DNA of 39,766 nucleotides from Bacteroidetes bacterium QS_3_64_15 (lineage in GTDB: Bacteria > Bacteroidota > Rhodothermia > Rhodothermales > Salinibacteraceae), in assembly GCA_003022565.1 (NCBI GenBank), contig PXTN01000123.1, forward strand, positions 39,157-78,922. Direction: 5' to 3'. Below the pieces are notes generated by a model, which saw only the letters and a list, made by a program, of their open reading frames with translations, searched no databases and was not told the origin of the DNA. The translations under genes and the position numbers were made by a program. Positions 25,681 through 32,472 of this stretch are shown here, in pieces (the stretch's first letter is position 1; each line of letters starts with the position of its first letter).

Positions 25681-26046
25681 CTAGGAGGCCTCTTTCGCAT
25701 CCTGCGTGTTCGATTCGGCGACCTCCGACGACTGCGACTCCGACGTCTCGCCCGCGTTGTCGGTCGGAGTTGACTCCGAGGAGGTCTGTCGGGGCTGTCC
25801 TTGCTGCTGGTGCTGTCGCTGGTCCTGGCGGGGCTGAGGGGTGCCCTGCTGAGGCGTCTGCGGCTGGTTGATCTGACGCTCCTGGCTCTCAGCCTCGATC
25901 TCGCGGGAGATCTCATTCGTCGCGTCCTTGAACTCACGGATGCCCTTGCCAATGCCGCGCGCGATCTGGGGAATCCGCTTGGCCCCAAACACGAGGAGCA
26001 AGACGAGGAAGATGATGATAAGTTCGGGAAAACCAATGCCGCCCAT
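25681..26046 (-). CDS. tatA: Sec-independent translocase subunit TatA/TatE type
   Basis: Pore-forming subunit of the twin-arginine export system, which moves folded proteins and matters in halophiles. The 121-residue product has the standard layout: MGGIGFPELIIIFLVLLLVF (TM, residues 1-20), the FGAKRIPQIARGIG hinge, an amphipathic helix (KGIREFKDATNEISREIEAE), then an acidic tail rich in Q, S, T and E (~65-121). The tail is longer and more Q-rich than in most TatA. TatA rather than TatB is preferred because of FGAKRIP; TatC is not in this window. It may share a transcript with gatA, 102 bp downstream. Confidence 0.9.
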   Translation of the reverse strand: MGGIGFPELIIIFLVLLLVFGAKRIPQIARGIGKGIREFKDATNEISREIEAESQERQINQPQTPQQGTPQPRQDQRQHQQQGQPRQTSSESTPTDNAGETSESQSSEVAESNTQDAKEAS

Positions 26047-26355
26047 GTGTTTAGCGGAGGGTTTGAGAATGGACTGATGGGACTGCCTCGTCTCCCGACC
26101 AACGGTCTTGCCGCAGGCGAACTCGTTGAAGTCTGCCGGACAAGATCCGTAGACAGGACGCCACGCAAACGAGACGGGGAATTGGGGGTTCCCAGCCCCC
26201 GCCTCTGCGGTGAAGGAGGCAGCGCATTCGAAACAGCCCCCCGGGCGGTCGTGTTACGGACGAAAATCTCTCGGGTCTCGCACGTCGTAGGTCATAATGA
26301 CCTTCCGGGTGCGGTCGCCGTCTGCTTTGTGTCACACGTCCGTTTCCTCCTGCGC
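26047..26355. other. Divergent intergenic region tatA / add
   Basis: A 309-bp gap between two divergent genes, so it should hold both promoters. Frames crossing it are extensions of the adenosine deaminase frame and antisense shadows. I see no clear -33/-7 pair, repeat array or RNA gene. Confidence 0.5.
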
Positions 26356-27441
26356 ATGTCTCTGGAGCCGTCCACCGACGCCGTCGCGCTCACCCGAGAG
26401 GACATTCGTGCGTGGCCGAAGGCGGAGCTGCACTGTCACCTCGACGGCTCGATGCGTCTGGAGACGATGCTGGACGTGGCGAAGACGGAAGGCAAGATGG
26501 ACGTGCTCCCAGCCGATAGCGTCGACGGCTTGCGGAAGAAACTCCAGGGCGTGGAAGAGTCCGGCACACTGGAGGCCTACCTCACCTGGTTCGGGTACAC
26601 GATTCCCCTTCTGCAGTCGCGGGACGTCCTCCGGCGGGCCACCTACGAACTTGCGGCCGACAACGCCGCTGAAAATGTTCGGTATCTGGAGGTGCGCTAC
26701 TCGCCCATTCTGCACGTGGAGGAAGGTCTGTCTCTGGAGGCGGTAAACGATGCGGTTCTCGAAGGGCTCGAGCAGGCGGAGCAGGATCTGGACATCACGA
26801 CGTCGCTCATCATCTGCGGACTTCGGGATCGCTTCGAAAGCGCGTCGATGCGGCTGGCCGAACTGGCGATCGAGTACCAGCATGAGGGAGTCGTGGCCTT
26901 CGATCTGGCCGGTGGGGAGGCGGGCAATCCTCCGAAGGGGCACCTCCACGCGTTCTACCGCGCCCGCAACAACCTGCTGAACCTTACCATCCACGCCGGC
27001 GAGGCATGGGGCCCCGATTCCATCCGTCAGGCGCTCTTTTACTGCGGAGCTCACCGCATTGGGCACGGCATCTCGCTTCGGAAAGACCCGGAGCTCATGC
27101 AGTATTTTGCCAACCACCGCGTTCCGCTCGAAATCTGCCCCACGAGCAATGTAGACACGCAGGCGGTGCCGAGCCTGGAGGCCCACCCGATTGAGACCTA
27201 CGTCCGGTCCAACATTCCGGTGACGATAAACACCGACAACCGGCTCTTCAGCCGCACCTCCATGACGAAGGAGCTCTGGCGGGTGTATCAGCACTGCAAT
27301 CTGGAGGCCCGGCACCTGCGTGAGATCGCGCTGAACGGGTTCCGGTACGCCTTTCTCCCGTATCAACAAAAGCAGTCGCTGCTCCGCTCCGTCATGGAGG
27401 GCTTCCCGATGCAGGCGACGCCGGAAACCCCGCTGTGGTGA
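26356..27441 (+). CDS. add: Adenosine/adenine deaminase family protein
   Basis: Zinc-dependent purine (deoxy)nucleoside or base deaminase of the amidohydrolase fold. Ligands are complete: AELHCHLDGS with the HxH pair (residues ~26-28), LTIHAGEAWG with His and the catalytic Glu, HRIGHGISL with the catalytic His, and VTINTDNRLFS with the metal-binding Asp. ICGLRDRF and GVVAFDLAGGEAG are also typical. 361 residues. The start MSLEPSTDAVALTRED (ATG at 26356) is chosen because the frame's 185 further upstream codons overlap tatA on the other strand and lack conservation. Substrate (adenosine, adenine or a modified base) is not settled by the sequence. An octad array starts just after its stop. Confidence 0.92.
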   Translation: MSLEPSTDAVALTREDIRAWPKAELHCHLDGSMRLETMLDVAKTEGKMDVLPADSVDGLRKKLQGVEESGTLEAYLTWFGYTIPLLQSRDVLRRATYELAADNAAENVRYLEVRYSPILHVEEGLSLEAVNDAVLEGLEQAEQDLDITTSLIICGLRDRFESASMRLAELAIEYQHEGVVAFDLAGGEAGNPPKGHLHAFYRARNNLLNLTIHAGEAWGPDSIRQALFYCGAHRIGHGISLRKDPELMQYFANHRVPLEICPTSNVDTQAVPSLEAHPIETYVRSNIPVTINTDNRLFSRTSMTKELWRVYQHCNLEARHLREIALNGFRYAFLPYQQKQSLLRSVMEGFPMQATPETPLW

Positions 27442-27446
27442 TGCGA

Positions 27447-27490
27447 GCGTGAGAGCGTGGGGGCGTGGGAGAAAGAGGGCGTGGGTGCAT
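27447..27490 (+). repeat. 8-bp periodic array after the add stop codon
   Basis: GCGT or GCAT recurs at 27447, 27455, 27463, 27479 and 27487, an exact 8-bp register. Purine-rich in add sense. It begins 5 bp after the stop. Confidence 0.8.
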
Positions 27491-27508
27491 GAACGAACGC
27501 CTCGTTCA
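27490..27508 (+). terminator. Possible hairpin after add
   Basis: TGAACGA-ACGCC-TCGTTCA: a perfect seven-base stem with a five-base loop, 48 bp past the add stop. There is no long T-run (only CTTTC a few bases on), so the terminator role is tentative. Confidence 0.4.
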
Positions 27509-27557
27509 ACGTCTTTCACCAGCGCTGCGAGTGCGGGATTGTCGGAGAGCGGTCTGA

Positions 27558-27570
27558 TGCATATTATGCA
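27558..27570. promoter_or_regulatory. Palindrome upstream of aroA
   Basis: TGCATA-T-TATGCA, a perfect palindrome in an AT-rich patch 37 bp before the aroA ATG. The position suits an operator overlapping a promoter. Confidence 0.4.
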
Positions 27571-27606
27571 ACGCATCCGACTCGCGTTCTCACTGCCCCA
27601 TTGCTC

Positions 27607-28899
27607 ATGGTTCAGACAATTCCGCAGGCCACCTCGCTGCGCGGCACGGTGGCCCTGCCCGCCGACAAGTCCATCTCGCACCGCTCGGCCATCCTGTCGA
27701 CCCTCGGGGAGGGCCGCTCGCGCGTCTACAATTTTCCGACCTCGGCCGATCCGCAATCGACGCTCGACTGCGTGCGCACCCTTGGAATCGACACCGAGCG
27801 GGACGACGAAGGGGTTCTCACCATCCGGGGACGGGGGCTGGAGGGATTGCGGCCGCCGAGCACCCCGCTCAACTGCGGCAACTCCGGCACCACCATGCGC
27901 CTGCTCTCGGGCGTGATGGCCGGGCAAAAGTTCGGGAGCGTCCTCACGGGCGACGAATCGCTGCGGCAGCGCCCGATGGAGCGCATCGCCGATCCCCTGC
28001 AGGCGATGGGCGCACGCATCACCCTCCGAAGCGACCACGCCCCCATCCGCGTCCGCGGGACCCAGTCCGGCCTGAATCCGATTGAGTACCGCCTCCCGGT
28101 CGCCTCCGCGCAGGTGAAGTCGTGCGTTCTGCTGGCCGGATTGTATGCGAACGGTCGCACCGTCGTCATCGAGTCGACCCCCTCGCGCGACCACACCGAG
28201 CGCATGCTGGGTCTGGAGGTGCAGGAGGTGGGCGGCGAGCGGTACGTCATCGTGGAAGAGGGCCACACCGTCCCGGCGGCCAACTGGTCAGTGCCGGGCG
28301 ACTTCTCAGGCGCAGCCTTTTTCCTGGTGGCGGGCACGCTGGTGCCCGACAGCGAGCTGCACCTCGACGACGTGGGCCTCAACCCCTCGCGCACGGCCCT
28401 GCTTGACGTGCTCGATGGGATGGGCGCCGACATTACGATCGAGAACGAGCGCGTGCAGGGCAGCGAGCCAGTGGGCGACATTACGGTGCGCTCCGCGTCG
28501 CTCACTGGGATTGACGTGGGGGGACATCTCATTCCCAATCTCATCGACGAGATTCCGGTAATCGCCGTAGCGGCGGCCTGCGCGACGGGCCGCACCGAGA
28601 TTCGCGACGCCGAGGAGCTGCGCGTGAAAGAGACGGACCGCCTCCACGCGATGGCGCAGAACCTGACGGCCCTCGGGGCCGAGGTGCAGGAGCGGGAGGA
28701 CGGCCTCATCATCGATGGCAATGGCCCTAATCTGCTGGGCGGCACGGTGAAGAGCTACGACGACCATCGCATCGCCATGGCGATGGGCGTGGCCGGTCTT
28801 GTGGCGCACGGCACCACCACCGTGACCGACGCCGAGTGCGCCCGGGTGTCGTTTCCGGGGTTTTGGGACGAGCTTGCGCGCGTGGCGTCATCTGAATGA
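27607..28899 (+). CDS. aroA: 3-phosphoshikimate 1-carboxyvinyltransferase (EPSP synthase)
   Basis: Joins PEP to shikimate-3-phosphate, sixth step of the shikimate pathway, and the target of glyphosate. The 430-residue protein has PADKSISHRSAIL with the PEP-binding Lys, NCGNSGTTMRLLSG, GDESLRQRPMERI, SAQVKSCVLLAGLYANG, LIDEIPVIAVAAACATG with the catalytic Asp region, EELRVKETDRL with the catalytic Glu, and DDHRIAMAMGVAGL. The start MVQTIPQATSLRGTV (ATG at 27607) was preferred to TTG at 27601. It is not adjacent to other aro genes. A palindrome lies in its upstream region. Confidence 0.96.
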   Translation: MVQTIPQATSLRGTVALPADKSISHRSAILSTLGEGRSRVYNFPTSADPQSTLDCVRTLGIDTERDDEGVLTIRGRGLEGLRPPSTPLNCGNSGTTMRLLSGVMAGQKFGSVLTGDESLRQRPMERIADPLQAMGARITLRSDHAPIRVRGTQSGLNPIEYRLPVASAQVKSCVLLAGLYANGRTVVIESTPSRDHTERMLGLEVQEVGGERYVIVEEGHTVPAANWSVPGDFSGAAFFLVAGTLVPDSELHLDDVGLNPSRTALLDVLDGMGADITIENERVQGSEPVGDITVRSASLTGIDVGGHLIPNLIDEIPVIAVAAACATGRTEIRDAEELRVKETDRLHAMAQNLTALGAEVQEREDGLIIDGNGPNLLGGTVKSYDDHRIAMAMGVAGLVAHGTTTVTDAECARVSFPGFWDELARVASSE

Positions 28900-28928
28900 C
28901 GACGTCTCCGCGCCGGACGGCACTGACT

Positions 28929-29240
28929 GGTCCCGTCACGCAGACGGTGCCTGCCTGAGCGGGTCGAGGGAGGGGAGAGCGTCACGGGCGGTATCGCCGG
29001 CGATCCGCCGGGCGAGGAACCGACGGATGCGGTGCAGGCCCCATTCGGGGCATCCTCAGAAGCGGAGGTCGTAGCGGAGGGCGTCCTGCGAGGTGGTCAC
29101 CTCTACGCGGAAGCCCAGCTCGCACTTCTGCTCGTCGACGTGGAAGACGGCCCAGAAGGGCTTCCCGAGTCGCGCTAGCAGCCGCTCGACGGCGGCTCTC
29201 GGCCCGCATCGCGACGTAGCCCTGAAATCGTTTGTCTGTT
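28929..29240 (-). pseudogene. Unrecognised degraded coding remnant
   Basis: On the minus strand one frame reads AAVERLLARLGKPFWAVFHV, then DEQKCELGFRVEVTTSQDAL and RYDLRF, meets TGA, and continues in the same frame GCPEWGLHRIRRFLARRIAG to a second stop near 28929. The stretch has GC-rich codon use like real genes of this genome but no start codon and an internal stop. No family is recognised. It fills most of the 435-bp gap between aroA and the RHH antitoxin, where nothing else was seen. Confidence 0.35.
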
Positions 29241-29291
29241 GTTTTCGGCCCGGATCGGGAGGATACGAAACCGAGCTCTGCGCAGGTCTTT

Positions 29292-29306
29292 ATGCACTTG
29301 GTGCAT
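29292..29306 (+). promoter_or_regulatory. Probable operator of the RHH antitoxin
   Basis: ATGCAC-TTG-GTGCAT, a perfect six-base inverted repeat with a three-base centre, 28 bp upstream of the antitoxin ATG (29335). RHH antitoxins normally bind such palindromes to repress their own operon. Confidence 0.6.
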
Positions 29307-29334
29307 CATCCTCATAGATCATCGTTTTTTGTCT

Positions 29335-29602
29335 ATGAAGCGCGTAACCGTCAACGTGGACGACGACCTTGGGGCAGAGGCCGAAGCAATTGCGGACGAG
29401 CGGGACATGTCCGTGTCTCAGTTTTACGCAGAAGCGGTCGCCAAGGCAATCCGGGGGCACAAACGCCAGCAGGCCCTTCAAAAATCGAAGAAGAGATAGT
29501 GGGACGTGGGGCCAAGGTGTCCCGAGAGGCGTTCGATGAAGCCCACCATGAGATGCGGCACGACGACCCGAATAGAACGGAATCCACAGACTCTGCGGGG
29601 GC
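29335..29602 (+). pseudogene. Ribbon-helix-helix (CopG-like) antitoxin, frameshifted
   Basis: The N-terminus MKRVTVNVDDDLGAEAEAIA, then DERDMSVSQFYAEAVAKAI, is a standard RHH DNA-binding domain (beta strand then two helices). The frame then runs KRQQALQKSKKR and stops at 29499. A different frame picks up immediately with KIEEEIVGRGAKVSREAFDE and AHHEMRHDDPNRTE, which is the usual C-terminal toxin-binding tail of VapB-type antitoxins. The switch falls at an A5 run (29480-29484), so a one-base slip is the simple explanation. The PIN toxin start follows directly. The 54-residue product may still bind DNA. Confidence 0.6.
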
Positions 29603-29681
29603 ATGCGATACGCGCTCGATACGGAACTCTTCCTCGTCCTCGTCGACGATCCCAGTCGGACGGCTAGCTACCGGACAGTTT

Positions 29682-30848
29682 TCAGAAGTAGGGTAACAAT
29701 CGCATTTGAGGCGGCTCTCGGTTCCGAAGACACCTCCTGACCCATCGAAGTCCAATCGCCAGATAACTCCGATCTCGACGACCAGTACGATCCACGAGCC
29801 GGCGCCACCCTCGCTTGACGACGTAGCTGGCCACCGCTACCAGCCAGACATAGACCAGACTCAGCCCCAGAATCAACCGCGAGAGCGTTTCCGGTTCGTA
29901 AAGCCGAGTTTGATGCAAGTGGAACCGCTCCTCTTGCCAATCTCCGAACAGTTCTTCGACCCACATGCGCCTCTGGTAAAAACGCACAACTGTAAAACGC
30001 ACAACTGTAAAGTCAGGCGAGAGGTTTGTTACGAGCCGCCACGGCTCCTTTTCTCCTTCGGCCCAGTGGTAAACCAAGTTGACTGGGCCGAAGTCCCGGC
30101 TTTTCGCAATTCGAACGTCTTGGACGTATCGGCGCTCCCCTTCCACCGGATCGAGCGCTCGGCACTCCCTCCACGCCTGCTCTCCGTCGGTTTGCACGTA
30201 GGTGTCCGCATGCAAACGCACGCAGTAGGCCCAGCCTTCTTGTCTGGCCCTCTCCAGTAGATCAACCGAATGGAACTCTCCATCCCCAATCAGGACCGCC
30301 TCGGCCTCTGGCGGCGCAAGCTCGACCAGCTCTTCCAAGAAGCTGGCTTGCAGCTCTGCTCCAGTGGCACCGGTCTGCCGCTGAACGCGCCACCAGATGG
30401 GCAGTGCTCGACGGCGATATGCCAGCGCCGCGACCAACAGGCGCCGCTTCCCGCTCAGTTCCAATCGGTCAACCAAAATACGCAATCGGCCGCTCTTGGA
30501 GGCCTCCCGAAGAAGCATTCGAGCCACCGGACGGTACCATCGGCCCGGATCGACCTCCTCGTTGTTCAAAAACCGCCGCATTCGACGCGTTTTGCTGGTC
30601 TGCTGGGCCGGTCCGGGCAACTCGTCGACCATCGCCGACAGATGCACGTGCTCCGCTCGGTAGAGCCCAGTCAGCAGGCGGGACAGGTTCCGATGCCGGG
30701 TTTTCCGCAACGGCGGAAGCGTTTGGTCAATCAAAGTCTCGATCCTATCTTGAAGAAACAGGCTGTTGCTCATCGGAACGGATCGGTTGGTCAAAGGCAT
30801 GGTCACCTTTAACCTCCCGGCTCGATTCCGGTGATGCAACAGCCTCAT
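29682..30848 (-). CDS. IS4 family DDE transposase
   Basis: A 388-residue transposase; it probably catalyses cut-and-paste movement of the surrounding element. The first acidic residue is likely in RILVDRLELSGKRRLL, the second is in AVLIGDGEFHSVDLL, and the IS4-type Y-x2-R-x3-E signature is in YQRRMWVEELFGDWQ. The usual Lys of the YREK motif is Gln or absent here. The stop codon lies at the edge of the left inverted repeat. ATG at 30848 is used; internal ATGs at 30800 and about 30773 are alternatives. Just before the signature the protein has TVVRF twice in a row, from a 15-bp tandem duplication, which may impair activity. Confidence 0.88.
   Translation of the reverse strand: MRLLHHRNRAGRLKVTMPLTNRSVPMSNSLFLQDRIETLIDQTLPPLRKTRHRNLSRLLTGLYRAEHVHLSAMVDELPGPAQQTSKTRRMRRFLNNEEVDPGRWYRPVARMLLREASKSGRLRILVDRLELSGKRRLLVAALAYRRRALPIWWRVQRQTGATGAELQASFLEELVELAPPEAEAVLIGDGEFHSVDLLERARQEGWAYCVRLHADTYVQTDGEQAWRECRALDPVEGERRYVQDVRIAKSRDFGPVNLVYHWAEGEKEPWRLVTNLSPDFTVVRFTVVRFYQRRMWVEELFGDWQEERFHLHQTRLYEPETLSRLILGLSLVYVWLVAVASYVVKRGWRRLVDRTGRRDRSYLAIGLRWVRRCLRNREPPQMRLLPYF
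29979..30008. repeat. 15-bp tandem duplication inside the transposase gene
   Basis: AAAACGCACAACTGT occurs twice in direct succession (29979-29993 and 29994-30008). In the transposase it adds one TVVRF block in frame. Confidence 0.9.
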
Positions 30849-31243
30849 TCGCTTGAACGCAAAACTGTCCGGTAGCTAAGTCGGACGGTCTAGTCCGCCT
30901 GGAGTGATCTTCGCAGTGGAACCGCCCTCGGAATTGTGGCCGGCTCGGTTCTATTTGAGCTGCACCGCCATGCCCTCGTTGGTCATCTCGCTCCGTCGAG
31001 GGTGGACGTTCTTCTCGATCGATCGGGAGAGGCCTTCCGGCAATTGTGGATGGACACGCGTGAGGATGTCGAGCGGGCCGCCCGGCTTTCGCATGGGGGA
31101 GGACCTGTCGGTGTTCTAACTGGGAGAAAGACGGGTCCGGACTGGAGGGGTATAGCGACTATTCGCGTGGGACTGAAACAGAAGCCCACACCTCTGCCAC
31201 GGCTTTGGAAGTTCAGACTACTGAGGACGCACTTCGGTGGGTC

Positions 31244-31969
31244 ATGATTGACCATCTTCGCCAGATCGTTGAGGGCAGGGAGACGCCCGCGGCCTGGGCG
31301 TTCGACGTGACAGTTCAGGTCTTGATCGTTCTGTCGCTGATCTCGTTTCCGCTTGAGACGCTCCCAAATTTGCCGGACTGGGCGTACTGGGGGCTGCGCA
31401 CCTTCGAGGCCGTGAGTGTTACCATTTTCACGATCGAGTATCTCCTGCGGATCCTCGTCGCTGAAGATCGGATCGGTTTCATCTTCAGCTTCTACGGATT
31501 GGTCGACCTCTTAGCGATCCTACCATTTTACATATCTGCGGGGGCCGACTTCCGCGCCATCCGGGCCGTTCGGTTGTTTCGACTTTTGCGGTTGCTGAAA
31601 CTCGCTCGATACACGGATGCAGTTTCTCATTTCGCCAGGGCGCTACGGTCCATCCGAGAGGAGCTGATCCTCTTCTCGATTGTGAGCGTTTTGTTTATCT
31701 ACCTCGCATCATCAGGCATCTACTACTTTGAGCAATCCGCTCAACCGGGCGTCTTCAAGTCGATTCCACACTCGATATGGTGGGCTGTAGCTACGCTTAC
31801 GACAGTAGGGTACGGCGATGTGTACCCGGTGACAGTAGGTGGGAAAGTCTTTACTGCTATTGTTCTGCTTATCGGCCTTGGGATTGTGGCTGTCCCAACC
31901 GGTCTTCTCGCTAATGCGCTCTCAGAAGCGACCAAAAAACGCGAAGAAAATGAATCTACCCGTGACTAA
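31244..31969 (+). CDS. Voltage-gated-type potassium channel / ion transporter
   Basis: A 241-residue six-TM cation channel. S1 is VTVQVLIVLSLISFPLETLP, S2-S3 follow (VSVTIFTIEYLLRIL, YGLVDLLAILPFYIS), and S4 is the arginine-bearing segment AIRAVRLFRLLRLLKLARY. S5 (LILFSIVSVLFIYLASSGIY) leads to the pore helix and the K+ filter TTVGYGD, then S6 (VFTAIVLLIGLGIVAVPTGL). The cytoplasmic C-terminus is only about 18 residues, with no RCK or cyclic-nucleotide domain. ATG at 31244 gives MIDHLRQIVEGRET; a TTG at 31205 is possible but less likely. In a salt-in organism K+ flux is central; the exact role is inferred. Lower GC than most neighbours and the island setting suggest acquired DNA. Confidence 0.92.
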   Translation: MIDHLRQIVEGRETPAAWAFDVTVQVLIVLSLISFPLETLPNLPDWAYWGLRTFEAVSVTIFTIEYLLRILVAEDRIGFIFSFYGLVDLLAILPFYISAGADFRAIRAVRLFRLLRLLKLARYTDAVSHFARALRSIREELILFSIVSVLFIYLASSGIYYFEQSAQPGVFKSIPHSIWWAVATLTTVGYGDVYPVTVGGKVFTAIVLLIGLGIVAVPTGLLANALSEATKKREENESTRD

Positions 31970-32239
31970 CCCGGAATTCTCACGGGACGCTCCTGCGGCT
32001 TCCGAGGCAGCCCCGTCTGCTCGTTTTTACTCCTCGACGACGCGCGGCATCGCCTGCGGTGCGCACATGGCATCCTGAACGTGTCCCGACCCCTGTCGGG
32101 GCCGCCTCTTGTGCCTCGCCCCGATATGCGCGGAGGGAGCGTAGCGACGGTAGCGCATATCCGTGCGCTATGACATGACCATGCGCTATGGCCTTCCTCG
32201 TACCACTGCTTTTTCTTGGGTATTAAAACAGATACCGCT
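31970..32239. other. Non-coding gap with inverted repeats
   Basis: No gene recognised. Two structures: CCCGAC-CCCT-GTCGGG at 32085-32100, and the exact nine-base inverted repeat GATATGCGC / GCGCATATC (32123-32131 and 32153-32161) with a 21-bp centre. Directly after it TGCGCTATG occurs twice (32164-32172 and 32181-32189). The first could end the channel transcript; the others are unexplained. Confidence 0.5.
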
Positions 32240-32472
32240 GTGCGTACCTTTAGGACTGCAGTCTTTTTTCTCGTCCTGGTGCTGCCGGTATCTGCCCAGG
32301 AGCCCGGGCAGGCGTACACCGTTCGCGTCCAGAGCGTCATAGATGGAAGCACGTACGACGTGCGCGTCTCAGAAGGGCAGTCATTCACCATTCGTCTCTG
32401 GGGCACCAATGCTCCAGAAACATCCCAGCCGTGCGGGAAGGACGCGACCGCCCGAGCCCGCAAGTTCCTAGC
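32240..32472 (+). pseudogene. Secreted thermonuclease (SNase-like) fragment cut by the CRISPR array
   Basis: Starts with GTG at 32240 (or TTG at 32216): a signal peptide (RTFRTAVFFLVLVLPVSAQ) then YTVRVQSVIDGSTYDVRVSE and FTIRLWGTNAPETSQPCGKD, ending ATARARKFLA exactly where the first CRISPR repeat begins. This is the N-terminal half of a staphylococcal-nuclease fold; the C-terminal half with the catalytic Arg87 equivalent is missing. The two calcium-ligand Asp (D21 and D40 in Staphylococcus numbering) appear as Ser (IDGST) and Asn (GTNAPE), while Arg35 and Glu43 equivalents remain. Translation would run on into the array and stop at 32578. Loss of function is very likely. Confidence 0.7.

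Larger units (their letters stand above)
29664..30878 (-). mobile_element. IS4-family-like insertion sequence with intact ends
   Basis: Terminal inverted repeats TAGCTACCGGACAGTTTT at 29665-29682 and its exact complement at 30861-30878 (18/18). The element is 1215 bp and has one transposase gene. It is flanked by the direct repeat AGTCGGACGG at 29654-29663 and 30879-30888, a 10-bp target duplication, in the range known for IS4-family elements. Perfect ends and duplication indicate a recent insertion. Confidence 0.9.
29603..31092 (+). pseudogene. VapC-like PIN-domain toxin split by an IS element
   Basis: The 5' part reads MRYALDTELFLVLVDDPSRT, a PIN start with the first catalytic Asp. An IS element then intervenes (29664-30878). 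After the duplicated target the same frame continues AWSDLRSGTALGIVAGSVLF, ELHRHALVGHLAPSRVDVLL, and QLWMDTREDVERAARLSHGG, the middle of a PIN domain with its second acidic residue (FELHRHAL). The conserved third acidic region is not visible afterwards, and an in-frame TAG lies just after the target duplication. The gene was therefore disabled by the insertion and probably by further mutations. It was the partner of the RHH antitoxin. Confidence 0.7.

Noticed and set aside
24082-25773. 563-codon frame antisense to gatA
   Set aside because: GatA has all catalytic motifs on the minus strand; the antisense product is compositionally biased without motifs.
25801-26355. 185-codon N-terminal extension of the adenosine deaminase frame
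   Set aside because: It overlaps tatA in antisense and has no family similarity; the ATG at 26356 gives a normal deaminase.
29239-29334. 32-codon N-terminal extension of the RHH antitoxin
   Set aside because: It would read through the probable operator palindrome; RHH proteins start at MKRVTVNVD-like sequence.
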